A DNA stretch of 64,000 nt from Ralstonia mannitolilytica (GTDB taxonomy: Bacteria; Pseudomonadota; Gammaproteobacteria; Burkholderiales; Burkholderiaceae): contig NZ_CAJPVG010000001.1 in assembly GCF_905397375.1 (NCBI RefSeq), positions 806,001-870,000 of the forward strand, read 5' to 3'. Made by a program: the position numbers and the translations under genes. The notes below the pieces were generated by a model. The model had not been told where the DNA came from, ran no database searches, and saw only the letters and a list, made by a program, of their open reading frames with translations. Shown piece by piece: positions 1-8,475 of this stretch; the stretch's first letter is position 1, and each line of letters opens with the position of its first letter.

Positions 1-391
1 TGCCGCAGCTGTAGTGGTGGACCCACCGTGTTGCCGGCCCCAGCACGGCCCGCACGTTGTCCTCGGCGTTGGATGTGGCGATGGCCAGACGCACACCACG
101 CCCTGCGAGTGTTGCGAGCGTGTCCGCGACGCCGTCGAACAGGCGGGTCTGGGCGATGCGCTCACGCATCTGCTGCCGCATCTCGAGGGTGATGGCGGGG
201 GCCTTCCACAACGGCACATCCAGCAGGCGCATGACGTCGCGCGCCGATGCTCCGCGCGCCTGCGCCAGCCGTGCACCTTCGAGCCGGTGGAATCCGTGTT
301 TCGCTGCTGCCGCATTCAGTGCATCGACGAACGCGTCGAAGGAATCGGCCAGTGTGCCGTCAAAGTCAAAGGCGATGAGTCCGTAGGGCAT
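1..391 (-). CDS. HAD-superfamily hydrolase, phosphoglycolate phosphatase-like (3' end outside window)
   Basis: The gene reads leftwards from an ATG at 391 and runs off the window, so only about 130 N-terminal residues are visible. The protein opens with the HAD motif I pattern FDFDGTLADS, in which the first Asp is the nucleophile that takes the phosphoryl group and the second the general acid. A helical cap region follows, and then LAIATSNAED, a good match to motif II (hydrophobic run ending in Thr/Ser). This is typical of small-molecule phosphatases of the phosphoglycolate phosphatase/beta-phosphoglucomutase group; the substrate cannot be told from what is present. Motifs III and IV lie beyond the edge. 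It is divergent from the gene starting at 545. Confidence 0.85.
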   Translation of the reverse strand, partial: MPYGLIAFDFDGTLADSFDAFVDALNAAAAKHGFHRLEGARLAQARGASARDVMRLLDVPLWKAPAITLEMRQQMRERIAQTRLFDGVADTLATLAGRGVRLAIATSNAEDNVRAVLGPATRWVHHYSCG

Positions 392-544
392 CCGTGCCGG
401 CGTTGGAAAAGGCGGGGCGCCGATTGTAGCGGCCCAGGCATGCGCTGGGGCGACGGCGTCCGTTGCGCCTCAGCCGATCTAAAACTCGCGCGCTGCCGAT
501 CCCGTAGCATTGCGGTCCCCCGAACAACAACGAGAGCGCATGCC

Positions 545-1102
545 ATGTCCAAGACCCAGTACTACGCCGCCAGCAGCCTCGACGGGTTCATCGCCACGCC
601 GGACCACTCGCTCGATTGGCTGATGCAGTTCGGCTCGCTCGAGGGCACGAGCTACGACGGCTTCATCCGCGAGGTCGGCGCGTTGGCGATGGGCGCCTCC
701 ACGTATGAATGGCTGCTGCGAGAGCTCGTCAAGCCGGGCACGGAGCACGCGCAGCCGTGGCCGTATGCGGCGCCGGCGTGGGTCTTCACGTCGCGCACGC
801 TGCCGCGCGTGGAAGGCGCTGACATCCGCTTCGCACACGGCGATGTGGCGCCAGTCCATCGGGACATGCTGGCCGCCGCCAGCGGCCGCAACGTATGGAT
901 CGTCGGCGGCGGCGAGCTGGCCGGCCAGTTTCTCGATGCGGGGCTGCTTGACGAGCTGATCGTGCAGGTGATGCCGGTGGTGTTGGGTGGCGGCCTGCCG
1001 CTGCTGCCGCGCCGCATCGTCACGCCGCCGCTGAAGCTCACCTCGGCGCTGCCGTACAAGGACACGTTCGTCGAGATGCGGTACGAGGTGGTGCGGGCGT
1101 AA
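545..1102 (+). CDS. Dihydrofolate reductase-family (RibD C-terminal domain) protein
   Basis: A 185-residue single-domain protein. The N-terminus (YYAASSLDGFIA) and the later GRNVWIVGGGELAGQFL segment are the two nucleotide-binding hallmarks of the RibD-C/DHFR fold, as in the YwjB/YyaP family. These proteins bind NADPH and probably reduce a pterin or another small molecule, but most are uncharacterised and this one need not be a true DHFR. The ATG at 545 was chosen because the protein then begins directly with the first strand; the open frame extends upstream only through sequence antisense to the neighbouring HAD gene. The ribosome binding site is weak. It is probably a single-gene unit. Confidence 0.85.
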   Translation: MSKTQYYAASSLDGFIATPDHSLDWLMQFGSLEGTSYDGFIREVGALAMGASTYEWLLRELVKPGTEHAQPWPYAAPAWVFTSRTLPRVEGADIRFAHGDVAPVHRDMLAAASGRNVWIVGGGELAGQFLDAGLLDELIVQVMPVVLGGGLPLLPRRIVTPPLKLTSALPYKDTFVEMRYEVVRA

Positions 1103-1121
1103 CGCCAGGGTCCGGGCTGGT

Positions 1122-1505
1122 TCAGCCGGCAAGGTCATAGGGCCGGGTCATGATTTCCAGAAGGTGTCCGTCGGGATCGTCGAAATACAGGCCGCGCCCG
1201 CCGTTGTGCGCGTACGTTTCATTGGCCCGGTGCTTGCCGGGGTCGGCCCAGTACGGCAGCCCCTGCGCCTGGATGGACGCAAACGCGCGGTCGAACTCGG
1301 CGTCGCTCACGAGAAAGGCATAGTGCTGCATGGCGATCGGCGAGTCGCTGTCGAAGAAGTCGAGCGACACGCCGTTCGATAGCGGGACGACCAGCATCTG
1401 CCCGAACGGAATCGGCTCGGGCAAGTCGAGGATGTCGCGCAGGAAGCGTGTGGAGCGCTCCTTGTTGCGGCACCAGACGATGGTGTGGTTGAGCTCGATG
1501 GGCAT
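1122..1505 (-). CDS. VOC-family (glyoxalase/bleomycin-resistance fold) protein
   Basis: A 127-residue protein with the two beta-alpha-beta-beta-beta modules of the vicinal oxygen chelate superfamily. Candidate metal ligands stand where the family places them: His7 in NHTIV, His61 in QHYAFLV and Glu117 in LLEIMT, with the usual FDDPDGHLLEI ending. Members include glyoxalase I, extradiol dioxygenases and antibiotic-binding proteins; nothing here fixes the substrate. The ATG at 1505 starts the first strand directly; the frame continues further upstream but without VOC-like sequence. It lies between two rightward genes and looks monocistronic. Confidence 0.85.
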   Translation of the reverse strand: MPIELNHTIVWCRNKERSTRFLRDILDLPEPIPFGQMLVVPLSNGVSLDFFDSDSPIAMQHYAFLVSDAEFDRAFASIQAQGLPYWADPGKHRANETYAHNGGRGLYFDDPDGHLLEIMTRPYDLAG

Positions 1506-1669
1506 GTAGCCCCCGCAACGCTGTTCTGACACGATAGTCCATGCAGCCTGGCATGCAAGGCGGGGTGGGCACGGGGCACCCGCGTGGCCGCGTGCATTGG
1601 CCAAAAGGGCATCTGTCCGCACGTTGTGTTCGCGGCTAAGATGGCGGCGTTCCCCTACCTGCCGATGCC

Positions 1670-2044
1670 ATGTCTTCCTTGCGCGCATTCTTCACGACCG
1701 CCTTCCGCTGGCAGCGCGGCCGCCAGGGCACGGGCTACGACAAGATGCTGCTGGCCACCGCGCTGTGGCCGCTCCCGTTCGACAGCTACCTGATCCGCTA
1801 TCCGGACGGGGCGGAGATTCCCCCACATACCGACCCGGTCGCCGATGGCCGCCACTACCGGCTCAACATCGTGCTGAAGTCGCCGCGTTCGGGCGGGGAA
1901 TTCGTCTGCGCCAGCCCGATCTTCCAGACGCGGCGCATCAAGCTGTTCCGCCCCGATGCATGTGAGCACAGTGTCACGCGGGTGGAGGGCGGCAGCCGCT
2001 ATGTGCTGTCGGTGGGCTGGGTGCTGGGGCGGCGCCGTGGATAG
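1670..2044 (+). CDS. 2-oxoglutarate/Fe(II) oxygenase-like protein
   Basis: A 124-residue protein carrying the core of a 2OG-Fe(II) dioxygenase: HTD at residues 53-55 supplies the first His and the Asp of the iron triad, His100 in CEHSVTRV the second His, and Arg110 in SRYVLSVGW is placed to bind the 2-oxoglutarate carboxylate. It is short for the superfamily, close to a bare double-stranded beta helix, so its substrate (possibly a protein or small molecule) is unknown. Its last eight bases overlap the GTG start proposed for the downstream Crp/Fnr regulator, so the two are probably co-translated. Confidence 0.65.
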   Translation: MSSLRAFFTTAFRWQRGRQGTGYDKMLLATALWPLPFDSYLIRYPDGAEIPPHTDPVADGRHYRLNIVLKSPRSGGEFVCASPIFQTRRIKLFRPDACEHSVTRVEGGSRYVLSVGWVLGRRRG

Positions 2045-2732
2045 CGCGGTCTTCTACAGCAACGCCTGGTTCAGCAGCCTGCCGCGGCATGCGGCCGATG
2101 CGCTGCTGGAGGCGTCCGTTCCGGTGCCGGTGGCGGCGGGCGGGTTGCTGTTCCGTCAGGGCGATCCGGTCGGCGCGGGTTCACACGCGTTCTTTGGTGT
2201 GGCCGGCGGCGTGCTGAAACTGTCGGTCTTCAATGCCGACGGCGATGAGGCCATCCTCGCGCTTGTCGAGCCGGGCAACTGGTTTGGCGGCGTATCGACG
2301 CTCGATCAGCAACCGCGCGGCCATTGCGCGATTGCGCTGGAAGACGCCGAAGTGCTGGCCGTCAGCGGGGAGCGCTTCGACGCGTTGATGCGCGATGCCG
2401 CCTTTGCCGGCGCGATGGCGCGGCTGGTGGCCACGCGCCTGCGGCTCGCCTATGGTTCGCTCGCCGGTGCGGCGCTGCAGGGCACGCGGGCGCGCGTGGC
2501 GAGGCGCATTGCGATGCTCGCCCATGGCGACGTCTCGCAGTCGGCAGAAGGGCGTACGACCATCTCCACTTCGCAGGACGCGCTGGCCATGATGCTCGGC
2601 ATCAGCCGCCAGACGCTGAGCAAGGAGCTGCAGGCGCTCGTCAAGCTGGGCGCGATCCGCTTGCGCTACGGCCATATCGAAATCGACGACATGGCCTTGT
2701 TGGTGAGCGCCACCGCAACGCGCGCCGACTGA
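2037..2732 (+). CDS. Crp/Fnr-family transcriptional regulator
   Basis: A 231-residue regulator: an N-terminal cyclic-nucleotide-binding-type beta barrel (about residues 10-120), a dimerisation helix, and a C-terminal winged helix whose recognition region is MMLGISRQTLSKELQALVKLGAI. No N-terminal Cys cluster of the Fnr oxygen-sensing type is visible, so the effector is unknown. The start is taken as GTG at 2037, which overlaps the stop of the 2OG-oxygenase gene; an upstream ATG at 1956 would add 27 residues unlike the family. The overlap suggests translational coupling and perhaps a shared stimulus. It is convergent with the PhoD gene. Confidence 0.85.
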   Translation: MDSAVFYSNAWFSSLPRHAADALLEASVPVPVAAGGLLFRQGDPVGAGSHAFFGVAGGVLKLSVFNADGDEAILALVEPGNWFGGVSTLDQQPRGHCAIALEDAEVLAVSGERFDALMRDAAFAGAMARLVATRLRLAYGSLAGAALQGTRARVARRIAMLAHGDVSQSAEGRTTISTSQDALAMMLGISRQTLSKELQALVKLGAIRLRYGHIEIDDMALLVSATATRAD

Positions 2733-2742
2733 CGCCGCGCCC

Positions 2743-4398
2743 TCAGGCCAAGCGCGGCACCTCGTACACCAGCGCGGGCTGCAGCGTGTCGATGGCCTCC
2801 ACTGGCTCGGGCGGACGCCACGTGAACAGCGAGAACGTCATCTTCTCGGGCGCCACGTCGATGATGGTGAAGCCGTTCTTCTCGGTCGGGCGCAGGGCTT
2901 CCTGCATGGCGACCGACAACGCCGGCGTCGTCTCGATGCTGCGGAAGGCCGACGGAAATGCCAGGTCGCCCGTGCCCAGCGTGCCCGTCATGACCGTGTG
3001 GACGGGTTGCGCGAGTGCGAGCTCGCCCGAGCGCGACATCGACCCGGCGGCCGATGCGTGGAAGTCTCCCTGCACGATCACTGCGGCGCGGCGCTTCTGC
3101 TGCGCCAGCGCAGCGACCAGGCGCTGATGCTGCGCATGCCAGCCGCTCTGCCAGCCCGGCTTGGGCACGTTGCCGACCAGCCGCCCGCTCTTCTTGTCGA
3201 GCAGATCCGGATACCAGTCGCCGAGCTTGCCCGATGAATACGCAAACGGCAGCGACGGCACATGGAAGAAATGCGCGGTGTCTTCTGCGCGCGTGCGTGC
3301 CACGACCCAGTCTTCCACCCATTGCGGCACCACGCGCGCGTGCATGCCCTTGTTGTCGAGAAAGCGGCGGCAGTCGTACAGCACGGCTTCGAGCAGGGCG
3401 CCATAGCGCAGCGTGCCGAAGGCGCTGTTCGTGTCGGCAGGCATGCCGGCCTTGTCGCCGCCGGGCAGCCACACGGGGCGGTTGGCATCGGGCAGGAACT
3501 CGGGGTAATAGCGGTGCTGCGTCAGCTCCGCGCCGACCAGGCCGTACGGTTCGGGCGGCAGCGTGGCGACCTTGTCATCGAACTCGTCGTTCTCGAAGGT
3601 GTCGTGGTCGTCCGTCAGGAAGTACGCGGGTGTGGAGCGCAGCGTGGTGCCGTACAGACCGGCGATCTGGTAGTCGCACACGCGGGTGAAGATGGCTTCG
3701 TTCTTCGGATGCGACATCGGCACCGACATGTCGAGCGCGCCGCCGAACTTTTCCCACATGAGCTCGCGCACCTGGCGCGCGAACGGCTTGTTCTGCGAGG
3801 TCTGGAGATCCCAGTAGATGTGGTCGCCGTTGGCGATCACGGTGTCGGGCGCGAACGACATGCCGCGCGCCAGCAGGCGGCGGCGTGCGTTCATGTCGAG
3901 CCACGCCGTCTTGCCGGCCAGGGGTGGGCCGTCGTAGCCGCCGGCACACGTGTAGGCCAGGATGCGCAGGCGTGCCGGCGTGGCGCCGGGCGCGGGGAAG
4001 GTCTTGAGCGACCAGGCATCGGCCAGCGGTTTGCCGCCGGCATCGACGATGCGCAGCGTGTACGGCGTATCCGCTTGCAGGCTGCGCGCGTCGAAGCGCC
4101 AGAAGCGGCCAGCGGTATCGGTCTGCTCGCCGGCGATGCGCTTGCCGTTGACGAGCAGCCACGGCGCACGCGGCAGCGGCGCCTGGAACGATGCCTTGAT
4201 GAGGAACCGGTTGTGGCTGGCCGCCGGAATCAGGTGCACGAGCTGGCCGGCATGCCAGTTGGCATCGGCAGCGTGCGCGGCTTCCGGCAGGCTCAGGCCC
4301 AGGGCGCCCAGGCCCGCGGCGGCGGTGCCCAGCGTCAGGAAGTCGCGCCGGCTGATGCCGTGCGGCGGTGTCGTGTGCGGCGGGGTACGGGAGGGCAT
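2743..4398 (-). CDS. PhoD-like alkaline phosphatase/phosphodiesterase, Tat-exported
   Basis: A 551-residue PhoD/PAD-type metallophosphatase. The N-terminus carries a twin-arginine signal (SRRDFLTLG, a hydrophobic stretch, then cleavage near AHA), so it should be exported folded to the periplasm. An Ig-like N-terminal domain (about residues 50-150) precedes the phosphatase core; NGDHIYWD and LTDDHD supply metal-binding Asp, His and Asn, and QGDFHASAAG is the C-terminal ligand motif. Family members cleave phosphomonoesters and diesters using Fe/Ca. ATG 4398 was preferred because AGAGGA lies upstream at good spacing and the Tat motif follows at once; ATGs at 4473 and 4431 would push the signal inward. 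No pho box was identified. Confidence 0.9.
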   Translation of the reverse strand: MPSRTPPHTTPPHGISRRDFLTLGTAAAGLGALGLSLPEAAHAADANWHAGQLVHLIPAASHNRFLIKASFQAPLPRAPWLLVNGKRIAGEQTDTAGRFWRFDARSLQADTPYTLRIVDAGGKPLADAWSLKTFPAPGATPARLRILAYTCAGGYDGPPLAGKTAWLDMNARRRLLARGMSFAPDTVIANGDHIYWDLQTSQNKPFARQVRELMWEKFGGALDMSVPMSHPKNEAIFTRVCDYQIAGLYGTTLRSTPAYFLTDDHDTFENDEFDDKVATLPPEPYGLVGAELTQHRYYPEFLPDANRPVWLPGGDKAGMPADTNSAFGTLRYGALLEAVLYDCRRFLDNKGMHARVVPQWVEDWVVARTRAEDTAHFFHVPSLPFAYSSGKLGDWYPDLLDKKSGRLVGNVPKPGWQSGWHAQHQRLVAALAQQKRRAAVIVQGDFHASAAGSMSRSGELALAQPVHTVMTGTLGTGDLAFPSAFRSIETTPALSVAMQEALRPTEKNGFTIIDVAPEKMTFSLFTWRPPEPVEAIDTLQPALVYEVPRLA

Positions 4399-4506
4399 CG
4401 TCGATCCTCTGGCGGGGTGCGGAGCCGCCATCGTGCCCAGCCCGAGCCGGCCTGAATGTTCAGGTTTTGACAATCTACGGGTTAGCCCTCAACCGCCCGC
4501 CCATGA

Positions 4507-4542
4507 CAAACGCCCCGATGGCCGAAGCCACCGGGGCGTTGT
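4507..4542 (-). terminator. Hairpin terminator of the propeller-discoidin gene
   Basis: A 9-bp stem (AACGCCCCG at 4509-4517 with its complement at 4532-4540) is extended by an inner TGGC/GCCA pair around a tetraloop that reads TTCG on the minus strand. It lies about 35 bases past the stop of the leftward gene ending at 4576. The T tract is short (TTT), so termination may be partial. Confidence 0.6.
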
Positions 4543-4575
4543 CAGGTCAGCGATGCCCGATCTGCGGCTTGCCGA

Positions 4576-6000
4576 TCAGTAGCCCCACACCTGCATCTCG
4601 TTCACCGAGTAGCCCCATTGCGTGGCCCGCTGCGTGCCGTACATGCGCACATAGCGGCCGCTGCCCTTCAGGTTGGCCAGCGACGTGTGACCCCAGGACG
4701 CCCCGTTCGAGGTCGAGTAGAGGTTGGTCCAGTTCACGCCGTCGTTGGAGGTCTGGATGGAATACACCTTGGCGCCCGCGTCCCAGTACAGGTCGACGCC
4801 GGTGATGGTGCGCGTCGTGCCGAGGTCAACCATCAGCCATTGCGTCCCGGCGGCACTGCCTTCGATCGAATCCCAACGTGTGTTGGTCGTGTTGCCGTCA
4901 AACGCATAGGCCGGACCCAGGCTCGCGCTGTAGCTCGACGATGCGCTGGCCGGCTTGCCTTGCGAGAGCAGCGTGACGGCCGGTGCCGCCGCCGCGGCGC
5001 CGCCGCCGGCGTAGTAGTTCGAGCCGAGCTTCGCCTTGCTGGTATCCGAGTTCACGCCAAACTGCGACAGGCTCCAGCGCTGGCCGGTGGTCACGTCGCC
5101 GAGGTAGAGCTGGTAGCCGCCCGCGCTCGTCGACGAGAAGAACACGTAGTTCGTGCCGTTGACGGGGGCCGGGTCGGAGTTGTTGCTGTTGCAGTCGTTG
5201 AGCGAGAGCTGGTTCGGCGTGTCGCCCGGGTTGACCTTGGTGTAGATCTGGTCGGCCTGACTGGCAGCGTCGTGCCAGCGTGCGTAGAACACGGTGCCGT
5301 CGGCCCGCACGATCGGGTAGTACGTGGCGAGGCCCGCCGGCGTGTCGAAGGCCACCTTCGCGGTGCTGCCCACGGTCTGCTTGTACAGGCCCATGCCCGA
5401 GCCGGTGCCCGTGGTGTAGAAGATCGCCGTGCCGTCCGGCGTGGCAAACGGCATCGAGTTTTCCTGCGAAGGCGCCGTGCGGGTCAGGTTCACTACCGAG
5501 GTGAACACCGGCCCAGAGCTCGTGTACGACAGCGCGGCCTGCATCACGTCGCCGTTCTGCTTGAAGTACAGCGACTTGCCGTCCGCGCTGAACTTCGGGT
5601 CTTCATTGCGCGTCTGGCCGCTGCTGTTGGTCAGGTTGATCGGCATGTTGCTCGTGCCGATCTGCCAGAAGAACAGGTTCCACGCGTTGTTCTTGATGCC
5701 CATGAAGGCGAGCCACTTGCCATCCGGGCTGAACACGGCGTTCATCGGATCCTGGATGCCCCAGGTCGCCTTGGAGACTTGCGTGAGCGTGCGCGCAGCG
5801 AAGTCGTAGATGAAGATCTGGCTGGTGCCATCGCCGTAGCTCACATAGCTGTGATACGCGAGCTTGCCGGTCAGGCTGGCGGGGAATGTGGCGTTGGATT
5901 GCGTGGGCGGATTGGCAACGCAGGACGCTTGGCTGGGCGCCGAAAAAAGCGCAAACGTTGCGCCGGCGATCAAGCCCAGGGAGAACAGACGGGTACGCAT
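4576..6000 (-). CDS. Secreted TolB-like beta-propeller protein with C-terminal F5/8 type C (discoidin) domain
   Basis: A 474-residue exported protein. Residues 1-26 are a Sec signal peptide ending SQA-SC. Residues about 40-330 hold repeated PD40/WD40-like strands (for example FSPDGKWLAFMG, FSADGKSLYF and FATPDGTAIFYTTG), as in the TolB C-terminal propeller. A short Ala/Gly linker leads to a 125-residue discoidin-type domain (PASASSSYSASLGPAYAFDG to the C-terminus) that usually binds carbohydrate. ATG 6000 was chosen because it starts the signal peptide. The domain pairing suggests an extracellular glycan-binding protein; no catalytic motif is visible and no partner gene lies alongside. Confidence 0.8.
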   Translation of the reverse strand: MRTRLFSLGLIAGATFALFSAPSQASCVANPPTQSNATFPASLTGKLAYHSYVSYGDGTSQIFIYDFAARTLTQVSKATWGIQDPMNAVFSPDGKWLAFMGIKNNAWNLFFWQIGTSNMPINLTNSSGQTRNEDPKFSADGKSLYFKQNGDVMQAALSYTSSGPVFTSVVNLTRTAPSQENSMPFATPDGTAIFYTTGTGSGMGLYKQTVGSTAKVAFDTPAGLATYYPIVRADGTVFYARWHDAASQADQIYTKVNPGDTPNQLSLNDCNSNNSDPAPVNGTNYVFFSSTSAGGYQLYLGDVTTGQRWSLSQFGVNSDTSKAKLGSNYYAGGGAAAAAPAVTLLSQGKPASASSSYSASLGPAYAFDGNTTNTRWDSIEGSAAGTQWLMVDLGTTRTITGVDLYWDAGAKVYSIQTSNDGVNWTNLYSTSNGASWGHTSLANLKGSGRYVRMYGTQRATQWGYSVNEMQVWGY

Positions 6001-6460
6001 GAAACAGGACTTCCTTGCAAGTGGGGCAGTGGCATGGGGGCCACGGCGTTGATCACTCGCCACTTCTCCGGCGTTGGGCAAGGCTCCGCCAATCTCGGGG
6101 TGTCCCAAGTTGAAAAAGCGCCACAAGCCGGGGGAGGTGACGAGGCGTGAAGACGCGCCCAAAAAACCCTGTTGCTTCGTACCGTCGTGCTTCTTGTCGG
6201 GGTCTCGACTACATCGAAAAGGCGAATCGCGGGCGAGACTGTAAGGGTTTCGCTGACACTCCGAAACCCCAATAAGAAAGCCGTTCTTGGCCTAATTCGC
6301 CGGGGTGGGAGCAGGTCGCCACATGGCCGTGTAAATGTGACATGCAGAAAATGCAAAACGTTGAGCGCGCTGCACGTGCATGGACGTTTTTGTCATTTTT
6401 ACCGCGGCTATTTGCCGCGGCTTCTCGGTGCAAACTTTGCTGACGCTCGCCGGCGCTCTC
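6001..6460. other. 460-bp intergenic region, no gene seen; two hairpins
   Basis: The region separates two leftward genes and is more AT-rich than its surroundings between about 6150 and 6430. It holds an 8-bp hairpin (GGGTTTCG at 6245-6252 with its complement at 6262-6269) and a 7-bp one (CCGCGGC at 6402-6408 with GCCGCGG at 6414-6420). Neither is followed by a T run on the minus strand, so they are poor intrinsic terminators for the EAL-GGDEF gene. The promoter of the propeller-discoidin gene must lie here. No ORF with a convincing start was found. Confidence 0.5.
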
Positions 6461-8242
6461 CTACGCCATGGTGAAGGCCTGTGCAGGGTACATCGCTTCG
6501 AGATGGAACCCGCTCTCGCTCTGCTTTGCACGCCGCTTGGCGAGCGCCGCCGCGGTGCCGATGTCGTCGCTGTTGCGCGCCGCGCCGGGATGGACATGCA
6601 GGGCCCCCACGGCCATCGTCACAAAGCGGAAGAAGGCGGGAAGGCCCTTGCGGTCTTCTGCGTGAATGCCGCCGGCCGCGCGGTCGGCCTGCGTATACAT
6701 GGCCAGGGCGTTGGCGTTGAATGCCGCCATCGCCTGCGCGATGCGCGCGCGCCAGTCGGCGCTCTGGAAGAGGATCAGGAAATCGTCGCCGCCCACGTGG
6801 CCCAGGAAATCGCGCGTGGGCTCGCACGCGGCGGCCAGCACGGCGGCGGCCATCTTGAGCATCTCGTCGCCCTGCCAGTAGCCGTACTGGTCGTTGAAGG
6901 GCTTGAAGTGATTGAGGTCGACGTAGCAGGCGTAGAACTCCGCGCGCGCTTCCAGCAGACGTTCAATGTGCAGGTTCAGCGGGATGTTGCCCGGCAGGAA
7001 CGTGAGCGGATTAGCGTAGCGCGCGGCCTCGATGCGGATTTCCGTGACGGTGCGCACGAGTTCTTCGCCGGTGCCCAGGCCCAGGTAGCGGCCGTTCTCG
7101 GTGATGATGAAGCCGTCGGTCAGGTAGCGCTGGTCTTCGCTCATCAGCAGCGCCGACATGTCTTCGAGCGAGGCCGATTTTTCCACCAGCACCGGCTGCC
7201 GGTTGGCAAACGCCAGCGCCGGCTTCTTGCCGTACAGCTCGCGGTGATACGGCATCGCATAGCGGTCGATGAAGGCGCGGCGCGCGATGAGCGCGAGCGG
7301 GCGTTCGTCTTCATCGAGGAGCGCCACGGCGTGCAGGTCGGGGTGGCGGTTGAACAGCTGGAGCACGTCGTCATTGCTGCTGCGCAGGGGCAGGGTGGGC
7401 GCCACACGCAGCAGCTTGCTGGCCGTGATGGCACGCCACCCCACGCGCACGGCCTGTGGAAACACCGCAATCTGCGAAGACTGCAGCACGCGTGCCGCGT
7501 GATTCGACATGTCGCTCGCCGGTGTGTCGTGCGGGCGCGCCAGGAAGAAGCCCTGCCCGAACCGGATGCCTAGGTCGCGCACCACGCCCAGCTCGTCTTC
7601 GGTCTCCAGCCCTTCGGCGATGATGCTGGTGGCACCGCCCTTGAGCGTCTGCTGCAAGGAGCGTGCGATGTCGAGCTTGGCGGGATGCTTGGCGATGTCG
7701 CGCAGGAAATACTTGTCGAGCTTGATGAAGTCGGGCGTGAGCTCGATGAGCAGGTTGAGGTTGGCATTGCCGGTGCCGAAATCGTCGAGCGCGCATTGCA
7801 GGCCGAAGTCCCGCGCCACCGACAGCGCCTGCGCGAAGCTCGGCAGGTCGTCGATGGGCGTCTGCTCGGTCAGCTCGATGACGATGCGCGAGGGGTGGAG
7901 GTCGTGGTCGGCAATCGCGTGCAGCAGCCGGGCATGATCTTGCAGCAGCTGCCGCACGCCCTGGGCGCTGAAGTTCAGGAACAGCTTGCCCGGCAGCCGC
8001 ATGGCCGAGAAGCGGGCGATGGCCAGGCGTGCGGCGGCGGTCTCCAGCGCGATCGCGCCGGCCGTGTCGCGGGCCGCCGCGAACAGCGCCGCGGGTGTCT
8101 CCATGGCCGAGCCGACCGGCCCGCGCAGCAGCGCTTCATAACCGAGCACTTCCGCGGTGGCAAGGCGAAAGATCGGCTGGAACACCGTGCGCAGCATCTC
8201 GGGAGCGATGCCCGCAGGCAGGGGGAGCGGCGAGGACGTCAT
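6461..8242 (-). CDS. EAL-CBS-GGDEF protein for cyclic-di-GMP turnover
   Basis: A 593-residue cytoplasmic protein with domains in the order EAL (about 15-245), a CBS-like pair (about 270-400) and GGDEF (about 410-590). The EAL part keeps its catalytic set: EALLRG (Glu36), LNFS (Asn), IELTE, DDFGTG (153-158), the Lys of FIKLDK, and EGLETEDE. The GGDEF part has GGDDF at 484-488, so cyclase activity is chemically possible. Both phosphodiesterase and cyclase could work, with the CBS module possibly sensing a nucleotide. This order is known in proteobacteria (for example Thiobacillus TBD1265). It is monocistronic; no cyclic-di-GMP riboswitch was recognised upstream. It could influence the PNAG operon 8 kb away, but nothing in the sequence links them. 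Confidence 0.9.
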   Translation of the reverse strand: MTSSPLPLPAGIAPEMLRTVFQPIFRLATAEVLGYEALLRGPVGSAMETPAALFAAARDTAGAIALETAAARLAIARFSAMRLPGKLFLNFSAQGVRQLLQDHARLLHAIADHDLHPSRIVIELTEQTPIDDLPSFAQALSVARDFGLQCALDDFGTGNANLNLLIELTPDFIKLDKYFLRDIAKHPAKLDIARSLQQTLKGGATSIIAEGLETEDELGVVRDLGIRFGQGFFLARPHDTPASDMSNHAARVLQSSQIAVFPQAVRVGWRAITASKLLRVAPTLPLRSSNDDVLQLFNRHPDLHAVALLDEDERPLALIARRAFIDRYAMPYHRELYGKKPALAFANRQPVLVEKSASLEDMSALLMSEDQRYLTDGFIITENGRYLGLGTGEELVRTVTEIRIEAARYANPLTFLPGNIPLNLHIERLLEARAEFYACYVDLNHFKPFNDQYGYWQGDEMLKMAAAVLAAACEPTRDFLGHVGGDDFLILFQSADWRARIAQAMAAFNANALAMYTQADRAAGGIHAEDRKGLPAFFRFVTMAVGALHVHPGAARNSDDIGTAAALAKRRAKQSESGFHLEAMYPAQAFTMA

Positions 8243-8413
8243 GGGTCAGGGCAGCGAGCGCAGGATCGGACATTCTGCTAAACGGTCCCCTGAACATAGA
8301 GTTGAATGAACTTTTTGTGACGCCAGCAGCGGCGCGGGCTGGCGGTCCGGATGCCCCACCACGGAGGGGCGTGGCCCAATGACACGTTCTCCGAACGCAA
8401 GCGCTTGCGCGCA

Positions 8414-8448
8414 AAGAAAAACGCCCGCCGGCGAGCCGGTCGGGCGTT
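8414..8448 (-). terminator. Rho-independent terminator of the APC permease gene
   Basis: AACGCCCG (8420-8427) pairs with CGGGCGTT (8441-8448) and an inner CCGGC/GCCGG stem extends it. On the minus strand the hairpin is followed by TTTTTC. It lies just past the permease stop at 8476. Confidence 0.85.
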
Positions 8449-8475
8449 GTCTTCGGTGCAGCGGTGAGCCGCCGC

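Noticed and set aside
14..544. N-terminal extension of the RibD/DHFR-fold protein
   Set aside because: The in-frame upstream codons are antisense to the HAD hydrolase; family proteins begin at the ATG at 545.
6001..6460. Cyclic-di-GMP riboswitch near the EAL-GGDEF gene
   Set aside because: The consensus words of GEMM-I and GEMM-II are absent and the region lies after, not before, that gene.
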